DNA from: Paraburkholderia terricola
GTDB taxonomy: Bacteria > Pseudomonadota > Gammaproteobacteria > Burkholderiales > Burkholderiaceae
Direction: 5' to 3'
NCBI RefSeq assembly: GCF_900142195.1
Contig: NZ_FRAB01000004.1
Coordinates: 62,001 to 126,000, forward strand
Length of the DNA stretch: 64,000 nt
The first letter of the stretch is position 1. Every line of letters starts with the position of its first letter. This document shows positions 46,437 through 56,729 of this stretch, in pieces. The translations under genes and the position numbers were made by a program. The notes under the pieces are model-generated. The model had not been told where the DNA came from and ran no database searches. It saw nothing but the letters and a program-made list of their open reading frames with translations.

Positions 46437-48308
46437 ATGGCCTTACTGCAAATCTCCGAACCCGGCATGGCGCCGGCGCCTCATCAGCGGCGCCTGGCGG
46501 TCGGTATCGACCTCGGCACCACCAATTCCCTCGTCGCCGCCGTGCGCAGCGGCGTGCCCGACGTGCTGCCCGACGACGACGGCCATGTGCTGCTGCCGTC
46601 GGTGGTGCGTTACCTCGAAAAGGGCGGTCGCCGCATCGGCCGGGCGGCCAAGGCTGAAGCGGCCACCGACCCGCGCAACACGATCGTGTCGGTCAAGCGC
46701 TTCATGGGCCGGGGCAAGGCGGAAGTCGAGGGCGCCGAGAACGCGCCCTACGATTTCATCGATGCCCCAGGCATGGTGCAGATCCGTACCGTCGACGGCG
46801 TGAAAAGCCCGGTGGAAGTGTCGGCGGAAATTCTCGCCACGCTGCGCCAGCGCGCCGAGGACACGCTCGGCGACGAACTGGTCGGCGCGGTCATCACGGT
46901 GCCCGCTTACTTCGATGAGGCGCAGCGCCAGGCGACCAAGGACGCCGCTCGCCTCGCGGGCCTGAACGTGCTGCGTCTGCTGAACGAGCCGACGGCGGCC
47001 GCGATCGCCTACGGCCTCGACAACGGCTCCGAAGGCCTGTACGCGGTGTACGACCTCGGCGGCGGCACCTTCGACCTGTCGATTCTGAAGCTCACGAAGG
47101 GCGTGTTCGAAGTGCTCGCGGCGGGCGGCGATTCCGCGCTCGGCGGCGACGATTTCGATCACATGTTGTATCGCCATGTGCTGGAGCAGGCGGGCATTGC
47201 CCCGCAAACGCTCGCGCCTGAAGACGTTCGCCTGCTGCTCGACAGCGTGCGCGTGACCAAGGAGGCGTTGTCGGACGCGCCGAGTGCAAAGCTACAGGCG
47301 ACGCTCTCGAACGGCGCCCGGATCGATCTGACGATCGAGGAAGCCACTTTCGAGGCCATCACGCAGGCGCTGGTGCAGCGCACGCTCGGGCCCACGAAGA
47401 AAGCGCTGCGCGACGCCAGGGTCACGACGAAGGACATCAAGGGCGTCGTGCTGGTCGGCGGCGCGACGCGCATGCCGGTGATCCGCCGCGCGGTCGAGTC
47501 GTTTTTCGGCCAGCCGCCGCTCATCAATCTCGACCCGGATCAGGTCGTCGCGCTCGGCGCGGCGATCCAGGCCGATCTGCTCGCGGGCAACCGCGGCGCG
47601 GACGGCGACGACTGGCTGCTGCTCGACGTGATCCCGCTGTCGCTCGGCGTGGAGACGATGGGCGGTCTGACCGAGAAGATCATCCCGCGCAATTCGACCA
47701 TTCCGGTCGCGCGCGCGCAGGATTTCACGACCTTCAAGGACGGCCAGACGGCGATGGCGATCCACGTCGTGCAAGGCGAGCGCGAGCTCGTCAGCGATTG
47801 CCGCTCGCTCGCGCGTTTCGAGCTGCGCGGCATTCCGCCGATGGCGGCCGGCGCGGCGCGCATCCGCGTCACGTATCAGGTCGACGCCGACGGTCTGCTG
47901 TCCGTGTTCGCACGCGAGCTGGCCTCGGGCGTGGAAGCGTCGGTGGTGGTGAAGCCGTCCTACGGTCTCGCCGACGACGACATCGCCAGAATGCTCGAAG
48001 ACAGTTTCTCGACCGCCGAAGTCGACATGCGCGCCCGCGCGCTGCGCGAGGCGCAGGTCGAAGCGCGGCGTCTCGTGGAAGCGACCGACGCGGCGCTCGC
48101 CGCCGACGCCGAATTGCTCGACGACAGCGAACGCGCCGAACTCGACGCGCTGTTGAACGCGCTGCGCAACGTCGAGCAAAGCGACGACGTCGACGCGATC
48201 GAAGCCGCGACGAAAACGCTCGCCGAGGGCACTGACGAATTCGCCGCGCGCCGCATGAACAAGGGCATTCGCCGCGCGCTCGCCGGCCGCAAGCTCGACG
48301 AGATCTGA
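46437..48308 (+). CDS. hscA: Hsp70-type chaperone HscA
   Basis: 623 residues. ATPase domain opens [12 protein letters not shown], with phosphate loops [14 protein letters not shown] and [11 protein letters not shown]; substrate-binding domain follows to the C-terminus. It has the insert-poor HscA form, slightly shorter than DnaK. It releases clusters from IscU by recognising the LPPVK motif. ATG 46437 begins [17 protein letters not shown]. Confidence 0.96.
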   Translation: MALLQISEPGMAPAPHQRRLAVGIDLGTTNSLVAAVRSGVPDVLPDDDGHVLLPSVVRYLEKGGRRIGRAAKAEAATDPRNTIVSVKRFMGRGKAEVEGAENAPYDFIDAPGMVQIRTVDGVKSPVEVSAEILATLRQRAEDTLGDELVGAVITVPAYFDEAQRQATKDAARLAGLNVLRLLNEPTAAAIAYGLDNGSEGLYAVYDLGGGTFDLSILKLTKGVFEVLAAGGDSALGGDDFDHMLYRHVLEQAGIAPQTLAPEDVRLLLDSVRVTKEALSDAPSAKLQATLSNGARIDLTIEEATFEAITQALVQRTLGPTKKALRDARVTTKDIKGVVLVGGATRMPVIRRAVESFFGQPPLINLDPDQVVALGAAIQADLLAGNRGADGDDWLLLDVIPLSLGVETMGGLTEKIIPRNSTIPVARAQDFTTFKDGQTAMAIHVVQGERELVSDCRSLARFELRGIPPMAAGAARIRVTYQVDADGLLSVFARELASGVEASVVVKPSYGLADDDIARMLEDSFSTAEVDMRARALREAQVEARRLVEATDAALAADAELLDDSERAELDALLNALRNVEQSDDVDAIEAATKTLAEGTDEFAARRMNKGIRRALAGRKLDEI

Positions 48309-48364
48309 GTCGCGCCGGCGGCACGCGGGCCGCGAAGCCCGCTAACCCAAACCGAAGCGCGCCG

Positions 48365-48385
48365 CGCGGACTTAAAAAGTCCGCG
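48365..48385 (+). other. Perfect hairpin in the hscA-fdx gap
   Basis: CGCGGACTT-AAA-AAGTCCGCG: 9-bp perfect stem at 48365-48385 with a 3-nt loop and no T run. It may stabilise the hscA transcript or set its ratio to fdx. Confidence 0.55.
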
Positions 48386-48450
48386 TGCCGCCAGTAAAAT
48401 GGTACGTAGGCTGTTGCGCCGACCGTGCCTCAGACCCAAACGGAAAATGT

Positions 48451-48792
48451 ATGCCTCAAATCGTTGTGCTGCCTCACGTCGAACTGTGCCCGGAAGGCGC
48501 GGTGATCGATGCCGTGCCCGGCAAGAGCATCTGCGACAACCTGCTCGATAACGGCATCGAAATCGAGCATGCTTGCGAGAAGTCGTGCGCGTGCACGACC
48601 TGTCACGTGATCGTGCGTGAGGGTTTCGCCGCCTTGACGCCGTCCGAGGAAGACGAGGACGATCTGTTGGACAAGGCGTGGGGGCTCGAGCCGGCCTCGC
48701 GTCTGTCGTGCCAGGCGATCGTGCCTGAAGAGCAGGATCTGGTTGTCGAAATCCCGCGCTACTCGATCAATCACGCGAAGGAAAACCACTAA
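48451..48792 (+). CDS. fdx: ISC-type 2Fe-2S ferredoxin
   Basis: 113 residues from ATG at 48451 (MPQIVVLPHVELCPEG). Ligands: EHACEKSCACTTCHVI supplies three Cys and LSCQAIV the fourth. It provides electrons for cluster assembly on IscU. Typical acidic DEDDLLD stretch near residue 75. A gap of 15 bp leads to iscX. Confidence 0.96.
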   Translation: MPQIVVLPHVELCPEGAVIDAVPGKSICDNLLDNGIEIEHACEKSCACTTCHVIVREGFAALTPSEEDEDDLLDKAWGLEPASRLSCQAIVPEEQDLVVEIPRYSINHAKENH

Positions 48793-48807
48793 CAGGAGGA
48801 TGCAGCC

Positions 48808-49005
48808 ATGAAGTGGACCGATACGCAAGACATCGCGATGGCCCTGACTGACAAGCACCAGGACATCGACCCGCAGCAGGTGCGCTTCACCGACTTGCAC
48901 CGCTGGGTCACCGAACTGGAGGGGTTCGACGACGATCCCAACCGGTCGAACGAGAAGATCCTCGAAGCGATTCAGGCTGCATGGATTGAAGACGCGGATT
49001 ACTGA
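48808..49005 (+). CDS. iscX: IscX (Fe-S assembly protein)
   Basis: 65 residues, MKWTDTQDIAMALTDKHQD. Small acidic helical protein with the family DPQQVRFTDLHRWV motif. It binds IscS and modulates iron-dependent sulfur delivery. Last gene of the isc operon; ACAGGAGGATGCAGCC is its ribosome site. Confidence 0.95.
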   Translation: MKWTDTQDIAMALTDKHQDIDPQQVRFTDLHRWVTELEGFDDDPNRSNEKILEAIQAAWIEDADY

Positions 49006-49052
49006 GTTTTCGCCGCCGTCGCGCGATGACTGGAGCGGCGGCCGCGGCAAGG

Positions 49053-49087
49053 AAAAAGGCGATTCCATCATCGGAATCGCCTTTTTT
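49053..49087 (+). terminator. Terminator of the isc operon
   Basis: AAAAAGGCGATTCC (49053-49066) pairs with GGAATCGCCTTTTT around a 6-nt loop, with T to 49087. It also serves the convergent glycine-zipper gene. Confidence 0.93.
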
Positions 49088-49135
49088 AAAGCCTGCCTGC
49101 CGCAATATCGCAGCCCCACAGGCTGCCGCCAACGC

Positions 49136-49885
49136 TCAGCCCGCCACGAGCGTGCCGTTTTCAACGCGCACACGCTGACCTTGCTGGAACGGCGGGGCTT
49201 CATGGTACGTAAAGTAGCGCGTCTTGCCGTTTTCCATCCGCACTCGCACCGAATAGGAAGTCGTGCTGCGGATGTGCTTTTCGACCGAGTTGCCCGCGAG
49301 ACCGCCGCCCAGCGCGCCGAGCAAGGTCATCGCGGTACGGCCGTTGCCGCTGCCGAACTGATTGCCGACCACGCCGCCGGCCACCGCGCCGCCGACCGCG
49401 CCGATACCGGTGCCGTGGCCTTCCTGACGCACCGCCGAAATAGCGACCACCGTGCCGCACGTGGAGCAGTAAGCCGAGCGCGGCTGCTGCTGCTGTTGCG
49501 CATATTGCGGCGCCGCCTGCGCTTGTTGCTGCTGCGCGTACTGTTGCTGGGCGGGCGCCGGAGCAGGGGCGCGTTGCGGCTGCTGTTCAGCCTGTTGTTG
49601 AGCGGCTTGCTGAGCGTTCTGCGGCGCGCCTTGTTGCGCTGACTGTTGCGCTGACTGCTGCGCCGATGGATTCGCCGGTGCGGCAGAGTCGATTACGTTC
49701 GGCTGCGTCGCCACCTGGGCGGTTTGCGTCTGGTCGGTTTGCGCGCCGTTGCTCGAGGCTTTGGGAAAGAGCCCTGTCATGGCCGCTGTCGCCACGAGAC
49801 TGGCAATGATGACCGCGCCCGCGGCTGTCGCGACGAGCGGATGGATACGGCGTGGTTGCGTGGATTTGGAATCTGGACTGTCCAT
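49136..49885 (-). CDS. Glycine-zipper 2TM domain protein
   Basis: 249 residues. An N-terminal membrane helix (LVATAAGAVIIASLVATAAM, about 18-38) leads to a Gln/Ala/Pro-rich spacer with QQSAQQ and QQQQ repeats (about 65-135). A CSTCG follows, then a glycine-zipper (GTGIGAVGGAVAGGVVG, LGALGGGLAGN) of the SlyB/Rick17kDa type. The C-terminal part is a small soluble region. It probably anchors in the inner membrane and touches the envelope; the role is unknown. Ribosome site GGAGGCC. Convergent with isc genes. Confidence 0.8.
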   Translation of the reverse strand: MDSPDSKSTQPRRIHPLVATAAGAVIIASLVATAAMTGLFPKASSNGAQTDQTQTAQVATQPNVIDSAAPANPSAQQSAQQSAQQGAPQNAQQAAQQQAEQQPQRAPAPAPAQQQYAQQQQAQAAPQYAQQQQQPRSAYCSTCGTVVAISAVRQEGHGTGIGAVGGAVAGGVVGNQFGSGNGRTAMTLLGALGGGLAGNSVEKHIRSTTSYSVRVRMENGKTRYFTYHEAPPFQQGQRVRVENGTLVAG

Positions 49886-50211
49886 ACTGGCCTCCGTCTT
49901 AAGCAGAGTCGACTGTTATTGAGACTGAGTGTCGGGGCAAATCGATCCCGCGAGGGTTTCAATTTGTAACATGTTGGAGGCAATCATCCCGGACTGACTG
50001 CATCGAAGCTCGCGCTGCGCGGCAGGGTGTGCGGATTCCTTCAAGGCTCGCAACAGTTGCTGAGAACACGGCGTGGTCGTCGGGGCGGGCCTTTTACCGA
50101 TGGTTACAACCATCAACGGCGGCCTACCGGCTTTTTGCGCGCCGCAAGAAAAACGCCCGGCGTCAGTTCAATCGAGCCGGGCGTTGCACTTGATGCAAGG
50201 CCGCGCAACGA
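49886..50211. other. Gap between the glycine-zipper gene and lysS
   Basis: 326 bp with no gene I can support. It contains the presumptive promoter of the glycine-zipper gene and the lysS terminator (50149-50194). Confidence 0.6.
50149..50194 (-). terminator. Terminator of lysS
   Basis: On the minus strand ACGCCCGGC pairs with GCCGGGCGT across a 14-nt loop, then a run of T. It lies about 18 nt after the lysS stop. Confidence 0.85.
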
Positions 50212-51768
50212 TCAATCCTCGCGGCGCAGATGCGGAAACAGAATCACGTCGCGGATGCTCGGGCTGTCGGTCAGCATCATCACCAGGCGGTCGATGCCGA
50301 TGCCGCAACCGCCGGCCGGCGGCATGCCGTATTCGAGTGCGCGGATGTAGTCGGCGTCGTAGAACATCGCTTCTTCGTCGCCGGCCTCTTTCTGGTCGAC
50401 CTGCTTCTTGAAGCGGGCGGCCTGGTCTTCCGGATCGTTCAGTTCCGAGAAGCCATTGGCGATCTCACGGCCCGTGATGAACAGCTCGAAACGCTCGGTG
50501 ATGCCGGGCACCTTGTCCGACGCGCGCGCGAGGGGCGACACCTCGACCGGGTAGTCGATGATGTACGTCGGCTCCCACAATTGCGACTCGGCGGTTTCCT
50601 CGAACAGCGCCAGTTGCAGCGAACCCACGCCGGCATTGAGGAACTGCGGCTGCGACGCGTCCACGCCGAACTTCTTCAACTCGGTACGCAGGAATGCGCT
50701 ATCGGCGAGTTGCTCGTTCGTGTATTGCGGCGCGTACTTCTGGATCGCCTGCGTGATCGTCAGCCGGTGGAACGGCTTGGCGAGATCGAGCTCGCGGCCC
50801 TGATAGGTGATCGTGGCGGTGCCCAATGCGTCGATCGCCGCCTGGCGGATCAACTGCTCGGTGAAGTCCATCACCCACGTGTAATCGGTGTACGCCGCGT
50901 AGAACTCGATCATCGTGAATTCCGGATTGTGGCGCACCGAGACGCCCTCGTTGCGGAAATTCCGGTTGATCTCGAACACGCGCTCGAAGCCGCCGACCAC
51001 CAGCCGCTTCAGATACAGTTCGGGCGCGATGCGCAGGAACATCTGCATGTCGAGCGCGTTGTGGTGCGTGGTGAACGGCTTGGCCGCCGCGCCGCCCGGA
51101 ATCGGGTGCAGCATCGGCGTTTCGACTTCCATGAAATCCGCGTCGGCCATGAACTTGCGGATCGACGAGATCGCCTTGGTGCGTGCGACGAACGTCTTGC
51201 GCGTTTCCGGCGTGACGATCAGGTCGACGTAGCGCTGGCGGTACTTCATCTCCTGATCCGACAGACCGTGGAATTTGTCCGGCAGCGGACGCAGCGACTT
51301 CGACAGCAGACGCAGGTTCGTGCAACGCACCGAGAGCTCGCCCTTGTTGGTGCGGAACAGCACGCCGCGCGCCGCGACGATGTCGCCCATGTCCCACTTC
51401 TTGAAGGCGTCGTACGTTTCCTGGCCGACGTCGGCCGGCGTGATGAAGAACTGGATCTGACCCGAACCGTCGCGCACGGTGGCGAAGCTCGCCTTGCCCA
51501 TCACGCGCTTGAGCATCATGCGGCCGGCGATCGCGACTTCGAGCGGGTTGGCCTCGAGCGCTTCCTTGTCCGCGTGCTCGTACTGCGATTGCAGATCGTC
51601 CGCGTGATGCGTGGGACGGAAGTCGTTCGGATAGGCGACGCCGTGCTCGCGCAGTTCGCGCAGCTTTTCGCGGCGCTCGGCGATGATCTTGTTGTCGTCC
51701 AACTCGGGCACGACGTTCGGTTGGGCCGCATTAGGCTGCGCCACATTACGCTGGGTCGATTCGGTCAT
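50212..51768 (-). CDS. lysS: Lysyl-tRNA synthetase (class II)
   Basis: 518 residues from ATG at 51768 ([13 protein letters not shown]); the start is uncertain because an in-frame ATG lies further upstream at 51795. N-terminal anticodon-binding OB domain ([20 protein letters not shown]), class II motif 2 in [20 protein letters not shown] and motif 3 in [14 protein letters not shown]. Charges tRNA-Lys. It follows prfB on the same strand, the same order as in E. coli. The spacer has no terminator. Confidence 0.96.
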   Translation of the reverse strand: MTESTQRNVAQPNAAQPNVVPELDDNKIIAERREKLRELREHGVAYPNDFRPTHHADDLQSQYEHADKEALEANPLEVAIAGRMMLKRVMGKASFATVRDGSGQIQFFITPADVGQETYDAFKKWDMGDIVAARGVLFRTNKGELSVRCTNLRLLSKSLRPLPDKFHGLSDQEMKYRQRYVDLIVTPETRKTFVARTKAISSIRKFMADADFMEVETPMLHPIPGGAAAKPFTTHHNALDMQMFLRIAPELYLKRLVVGGFERVFEINRNFRNEGVSVRHNPEFTMIEFYAAYTDYTWVMDFTEQLIRQAAIDALGTATITYQGRELDLAKPFHRLTITQAIQKYAPQYTNEQLADSAFLRTELKKFGVDASQPQFLNAGVGSLQLALFEETAESQLWEPTYIIDYPVEVSPLARASDKVPGITERFELFITGREIANGFSELNDPEDQAARFKKQVDQKEAGDEEAMFYDADYIRALEYGMPPAGGCGIGIDRLVMMLTDSPSIRDVILFPHLRRED

Positions 51769-51892
51769 GATGATCTGGTATTCGGTGGCCCGCATCGGAT
51801 GAATCTCGCGCGGGTGGCCTGCGAGTACGTCGACGAACAGGCGTTAAAAAGATGCGGCGCGGCAATGCGATGCATGCCGCGCCGGTTGCGCT

Positions 51893-52997
51893 TTAGACGC
51901 CCTGTTTCAGGCTGGCGCTGATGAACGGATCGAGGTCGCCGTCGAGCACGCTCTTGGTATTGCTGATTTCGACGTTGGTGCGCAGATCCTTGATACGGCT
52001 GTTGTCCAGCACGTACGAGCGGATCTGATGACCCCAGCCCACATCGGTCTTGCCGGCTTCGAGCTTGTCCTGCTCGGCCTGACGCTTGCGGATTTCCGCT
52101 TCGTACAGGCGCGATTTCAGCATGGCCATGGCTTCGGCGCGGTTGCGGTGCTGCGAACGGTCGTTCTGGCACTGCACGACGATGCCCGACGGCATGTGCG
52201 TGATACGCACCGCGGAGTCGGTCTTGTTGATGTGCTGACCGCCCGCGCCGGACGCGCGGTAGGTGTCGATGCGCAGATCGGCCGGATTGATGTCGACTTC
52301 GATCGAATCGTCGACTTCCGGGTACACGAACACGGACGAGAACGACGTATGACGCCCGCCCGACGAATCGAACGGCGACTTGCGCACGAGGCGGTGCACG
52401 CCGGTTTCGGTGCGCAGAAAGCCATACGCGTATTCGCCTTCGATCTTGATGGTCGCGTTCTTGATGCCCGCGACGTCGCCCTCGGTCTGTTCCAGCACTT
52501 CGGTCTTGAAGCCCTTGCGCTCGCAGTAGCGCAGGTACTGGCGCAGCAGCATCGACGCCCAGTCGCACGCTTCGGTGCCGCCGGCGCCGGCCTGAATGTC
52601 GAGGAAGGCGTTGTTCGGGTCGGCCGGATTCGCGAACATCCGGCGGAATTCCATGTCGGCGACGCGCTGTTCGAGCCCTTGCGCGTCCGTTTCGCAGGCG
52701 ATCAGGGTTTCATCGTCGCCTTCCTCGCGGGCCATGTCGAACAGGTCCTGGGCGTCGCGCAGGTCGTTGTCGAGCGAGGTGAGTTTGCCGACCACGTCGT
52801 CGAGCAGTTTCTTTTCCCGGCCAAGGGCCTGGGCGTGCTTCGAGTCGTTCCAGACGTCCGGGTCTTCGAGTTCCCGGTTGACTTCGATCAGGCGACGAGA
52901 CTTGTCGTCGTAGTCAAAGATACCCCCGTAGGTCGGCCGCGCGCGTGCGCAGGTCCGCCAGAGAGGCTTCGATCGCGTTGAGACGTTCCGCTTCCAT
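51893..52997 (-). CDS. prfB: Peptide chain release factor 2 with programmed +1 frameshift
   Basis: 367 residues after frameshifting. Start ATG at 52997 ([20 protein letters not shown]); after 27 codons an in-frame TGA (52914-52916) follows CTT. A +1 shift at CTT-TGA-C puts the ribosome in the frame that runs to the TAG/TGA/TAA-type stop at 51893. CGGGGGT just before is the internal Shine-Dalgarno-like signal. Stop-recognition SPFDSSGGR and catalytic GGQ in [11 protein letters not shown] are present. RF2 reads UGA and UAA; the shift is autoregulation. It is not a broken gene. Confidence 0.98.
52913..52928 (-). promoter_or_regulatory. prfB +1 frameshift site
   Basis: CGGGGGTATCTTTGAC on the minus strand: SD-like GGGGGT, slippery CTT, in-frame TGA, then C. 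Same arrangement as in E. coli prfB, with C for A at the first base. Confidence 0.97.
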
Positions 52998-53143
52998 GTC
53001 GATCTTTTGTGGCTTCGTAAAAAGGGGAAATTATAGCCGATCGGCGCGCCGCGCCGGGCGCTCGCGCGCGATCCGGCGCGCGTTCCGGGTTGATTTTGCA
53101 GTGGTTTTGGCGCCGCCGCGCATGCCGGTCGAGCGCCGCGCGA

Positions 53144-54850
53144 CTAGCTTGCCGCGTGCTCGACGATCAATTGCACCCGCGACACGCCGTTCCATGTGTC
53201 GCTCGCGAGGCGATAGGCGACGGTGGTGCGCGCGGGCAGCGTGTCGGTGTGGTTGAACCAGATCGCGTTGAAGCGCTGGCGGCCGCGCACGAGTTGCAGC
53301 TTCAGATGCTTGTCCTTCACCAGCGCCTGGGACGCGATGTCGAATTCGCCGGAAAACACCGGCGCCGGGAAGCCCTGGCCCCACACGGCGGCGTCGAGCA
53401 TTTCGACGAATTGCGGCGTGAAGTAGGCGTCCTCGAGTTCGCCGTCGGTCTCGATGGTGCGCGACAGCGCCTCCTCGGAGAGCCATTCGCGGCCGACCGC
53501 CTCGAACGCGGCGGTGAAACGCGGCACGTCGGCGGCGGCGAGCGTCAGGCCCGCGGCCATCGCGTGGCCGCCGAACTTGACGATCAGGCCGGGCTCGCGC
53601 TTCGAGATCAGATCGAGCGCGTCGCGCAGATGAAAGCCCGCGATCGAACGGCCCGAGCCCTTGACGAGCTGGCCGCTGTCGTCGGCGAGCGCGAACGTGA
53701 ACGAGGGGCGGTGGAATTTTTCCTTCAGGCGCCCGGCGACGATGCCGATCACGCCCTGGTGCCACGCCGGATTGAACAGCGTGATGGTGGTCGCGCCGTC
53801 GGGGTCGATCGTGGAAAGATCGTCGAGCGCCTGCTGCTGCATGCCGGCTTCGATCTCGCGGCGTTCGCGGTTCATCGCGTCCAGTTGCTGCGCGAGGTCC
53901 CATGCGCGGCCGATGTCGTCGGTGGTCAGGCATTCGATGCCGAGCGACATGTCGGACAGACGGCCGGCCGCATTCAGCCGCGGGCCGAGCGCAAAGCCCA
54001 GATCGAAACCCGACGCGCTGCGCGCGTCGCGCGCGGCGGCGCGAAAGAGGGCGGCGATGCCCGGCTGCATCTTGCCTTTGCGGATGCGCTGCAAGCCTTG
54101 CGCGACCAGCACGCGGTTATTGCCGTCGAGCTTGACGACGTCCGCGACCGTGCCGAGCGCGACCAGATCGAGCAGGCCGTCCAGACGCGGCTCGGGATGC
54201 AGGTCGTTGAACGCGCCGCGGCGGCGCAATTCGGCGCGCAACGCCAGCAGCACGTAAAACATCACGCCGACGCCCGCGATGCACTTGCTCGGAAACGTGC
54301 AGCCCGGCTGATTGGGATTGACGATCGCGCGGGCCGCGGGCAGTTCGTCGCCGGGCAGATGGTGATCGGTGACGAGCACATCGATGCCGAGCGCGTTGGC
54401 CGCCTCCACGCCGTCGACGCTGGCGATGCCGTTGTCGACCGTGATCAGCAGATCCGGCTTGCCGGACGCGTTCCTCGCGGCCAGCGCGACGATCTCGGGC
54501 GTGAGGCCGTAACCGTATTCGAAGCGGTTCGGCACCAGATAGTCGATCCGGCCGCCGAACATGCGCAGGCCGCGCACCGCGACCGCGCACGCGGTGGCGC
54601 CGTCGCAGTCGTAGTCGGCGACCACCAGCATGCGGCGCTTGCCCTCGATCGCGTCGGCGAGCAGCGCGGCGGCGTCCTCGCAGCCCTTGAGTCCGGCGGG
54701 CGCCACGAGGCGCGCGAGACCGGTTTCGATTTCGTCCGGCATGCACACGCCGCGCGCGGCGTACAGGCGCGCGAGCACCGGATGCAGGCCGTGACGGATG
54801 AGAATTTCGGCGTCGACGGGAGACGAGGCGCGCGTAACGATTCGAGTCAT
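53144..54850 (-). CDS. recJ: Single-strand-specific 5'-3' exonuclease RecJ
   Basis: 568 residues. DHH-family motifs: VADYDCDGATA (I), VTVDNGIA-type LLITVDNGIAS (II), VTDHHLPGDE (III, the DHH), AIVNPNQPG (IV), and the DHHA1 region with GGHAMAAGLTL. It degrades ssDNA in recombination and mismatch and excision repair. Start MTRIVTRASSPVDAEIL. It follows the RpfE-like gene after 28 bp and precedes prfB on the same strand. Confidence 0.96.
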   Translation of the reverse strand: MTRIVTRASSPVDAEILIRHGLHPVLARLYAARGVCMPDEIETGLARLVAPAGLKGCEDAAALLADAIEGKRRMLVVADYDCDGATACAVAVRGLRMFGGRIDYLVPNRFEYGYGLTPEIVALAARNASGKPDLLITVDNGIASVDGVEAANALGIDVLVTDHHLPGDELPAARAIVNPNQPGCTFPSKCIAGVGVMFYVLLALRAELRRRGAFNDLHPEPRLDGLLDLVALGTVADVVKLDGNNRVLVAQGLQRIRKGKMQPGIAALFRAAARDARSASGFDLGFALGPRLNAAGRLSDMSLGIECLTTDDIGRAWDLAQQLDAMNRERREIEAGMQQQALDDLSTIDPDGATTITLFNPAWHQGVIGIVAGRLKEKFHRPSFTFALADDSGQLVKGSGRSIAGFHLRDALDLISKREPGLIVKFGGHAMAAGLTLAAADVPRFTAAFEAVGREWLSEEALSRTIETDGELEDAYFTPQFVEMLDAAVWGQGFPAPVFSGEFDIASQALVKDKHLKLQLVRGRQRFNAIWFNHTDTLPARTTVAYRLASDTWNGVSRVQLIVEHAAS

Positions 54851-54878
54851 TCGGAAAGGCCGTGGATCAGGCGATCAA

Positions 54879-55997
54879 TCATTCGATGAAAAGCGAGGCG
54901 AGCACGCGCCGCCGCCAGAATTTGCGCAGGTCGCCGCGCGTGACCGAGAGCGTCACCGAGCCGGTGTCGCCGCACAAGGTCAGGCCGAGTTCGCCGAGCC
55001 GGCCGGATTGCAGCGCGTCGAGCGCCGGTTCGAACCAGTCGCTTTGCAACGCGGCGAAGGCGTCGTTCCAGCGCGCCCAGTCCTGCTGGATGTACGGCGC
55101 GGAGAACGGATCGAGTTCGACCAGCGTGGTGGGTTCGGCGTTGCTCGCGGCATGGCTCGTGCTCCCCAACGTGCCGTTGACGGCGGCGGACAGCGCGCCG
55201 AACGAAGCCGGCGGCGCGTCGGTCTGCACACCGGCGGTCATCGCGAGACCGCGTGTCGCGGCCGCGTCGGAGAACACCCGCGCGAACGGACTGCGCACCG
55301 GTTGCGCCGCGCCTTGCGCATGAAACCAGATCGAGTTGACGGCCGGCAGGCCGCGCGCCTCGCGCGCTTCATTGACCGGATGCTCGAACCACGCCATCTG
55401 CACTTCGTTTTGCAGCTTCATCCACGCGCGCGAGCGCTCGCCGGAATGCGCCTCGTGCGGCAGCCAGATTTCGATGTTGCGGCCGCTCGCGCGCAACGGC
55501 GACGCGCCCGCCAGCGTGCCGAAGCCTTCGCCGGACAAATACCAGCGCGTGGGTTTGGGCGCCTCGATGCGCACGCCGAGTTCCTCGATCAGCGGCCGGG
55601 CGACCGCGAGCAGCGCGCCGGCTTCTTCATCGGACAACTCCAGCGAGGCGGGATCGATCAGCACCAGATGGTCATGCGCGATCCGCACATGCACCGGTTG
55701 TACGCACGCCCACGTCGCGTTGCCGGGCTCGCCGCCGTCGGCGCGCAGCATGTAGGGCGCAAGCGGCGCCTCGTCGGCGGCGGCCGCGCCGCTCGGCAGT
55801 GCGCCGAACTGGCGCGCCACCCACCGTTCATGCGGCAGCGTGCGCTGAAAGTCCTCGCCGATCACCCGTTCGACCAGCGTGGCGCGCGCAATCAGCCGGT
55901 CGAGGGCCGGGCTCTGGATGTCATGTAAGGCGGTGGAGGCGTCCGCGGCGGCGGGCAGCGCGAAGGGCAGGAGGAGATGAAGGCGGTCGGCGTGCAT
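54879..55997 (-). CDS. RpfE-like protein of unknown function
   Basis: 372 residues from ATG at 55997 (MHADRLHLLLPFALP); another ATG at 56009 is close. I recall this as the RpfE-type or phosphoglycerate-mutase-like family annotated beside recJ in Burkholderia, but no catalytic motif of a mutase is obvious. Visible features: LPHERWVARQFG, RWYLSGEGFGTLAGASPLRASGRN-type block around 55500-55560, a C-terminal basic RKFWRRR. It is probably cytosolic. Same strand as recJ and likely in one transcript; a link to DNA repair is only positional. Confidence 0.7.
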   Translation of the reverse strand: MHADRLHLLLPFALPAAADASTALHDIQSPALDRLIARATLVERVIGEDFQRTLPHERWVARQFGALPSGAAAADEAPLAPYMLRADGGEPGNATWACVQPVHVRIAHDHLVLIDPASLELSDEEAGALLAVARPLIEELGVRIEAPKPTRWYLSGEGFGTLAGASPLRASGRNIEIWLPHEAHSGERSRAWMKLQNEVQMAWFEHPVNEAREARGLPAVNSIWFHAQGAAQPVRSPFARVFSDAAATRGLAMTAGVQTDAPPASFGALSAAVNGTLGSTSHAASNAEPTTLVELDPFSAPYIQQDWARWNDAFAALQSDWFEPALDALQSGRLGELGLTLCGDTGSVTLSVTRGDLRKFWRRRVLASLFIE

Positions 55998-56163
55998 GAT
56001 GCTGCGCATTGTAGGGCAAAGAGTGCGACTATTCAGACCAAACGCGGACCCGACACGAACCATGCCGCGGACCGTATCGACACTTTCCGGCGCCATGCGA
56101 GGGCCGCGCCGATACCAGCAAGCCGCGCGCGGCGGCACCGCGCACATGACGCAGGAGACCGGC

Positions 56164-56409
56164 ATGTCGCGTGAACTGAAAACCGAGCAGGAACTGCTCG
56201 CACTCGTCGTCAAGGCGCTCGATGCCAATCCGGCCACGGCCGGTTGGATTCCGACCGGCTTTCACGAGACCGTCGAGGACGAAACCGGCTGCAACTGGGA
56301 CATCACTCACCTGCATCGCGACCGCAAGGACGCCGAGCTGCGCGACGCGGCGGCGAATCAGGCGGCCGCGCTCATCAATGATCTGAGGGGGCGCTACAAC
56401 CTGAGTTAG
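56164..56409 (+). CDS. Small acidic protein of unknown function
   Basis: 81 residues from ATG at 56164 (MSRELKTEQELLALVVKAL); GCAGGAGACCGGC is a good ribosome site. Soluble, helix-rich, with an IPTGFHETVEDETGCNWDI centre; no membrane segment. I do not recognise the family. A second ATG at 56146 lies upstream, weaker in site. It is divergent from the RpfE-like gene. Confidence 0.7.
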   Translation: MSRELKTEQELLALVVKALDANPATAGWIPTGFHETVEDETGCNWDITHLHRDRKDAELRDAAANQAAALINDLRGRYNLS

Positions 56410-56729
56410 CGTGCGCGGCGGCGTCGCGGGGGGGCGGCGGGGGGCCGCCGCCGGCGAGCGTCCCGCTCGCAAGCCGTTTGCGCGAATCGGCGGCATTGTA
56501 TGGCAAACTTCGCGCTTGATTGGCGGCGGTGCGGCGTCGGTGGGCGGGCGTCGGAGGCGCGAGCTTTGCCCGGACGCCGGAACGTCATACCGGAACCATC
56601 GCGGGTGCCGCGACACCAATGATCACGGCGCTCATGCCGCAAGCATGACCGTCGTCATATCGCGGCTGGCCGCCGTCATCGCGCAGCAAAACGCTCAAGA
56701 GCAGCCGAAGAACGCAGAAAAGGATTCGC
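56410..56729. other. Gap between the 81-residue protein and lolC
   Basis: 320 bp. The first 60 bp are extremely G-rich with GC hairpins (GGGGCGGCGGGGGGCC) and no T run. No gene supported. The lolC promoter must lie here; none is clear. Confidence 0.5.

Noticed and set aside
52913..52997. prfB as a frameshifted pseudogene
   Set aside because: The shift has the conserved CTT-TGA-C context and SD-like element, so it is programmed.
53090..54889. A 599-codon plus-strand frame opposite recJ
   Set aside because: No domain, Arg/Ala-rich; recJ motifs are complete on the minus strand.
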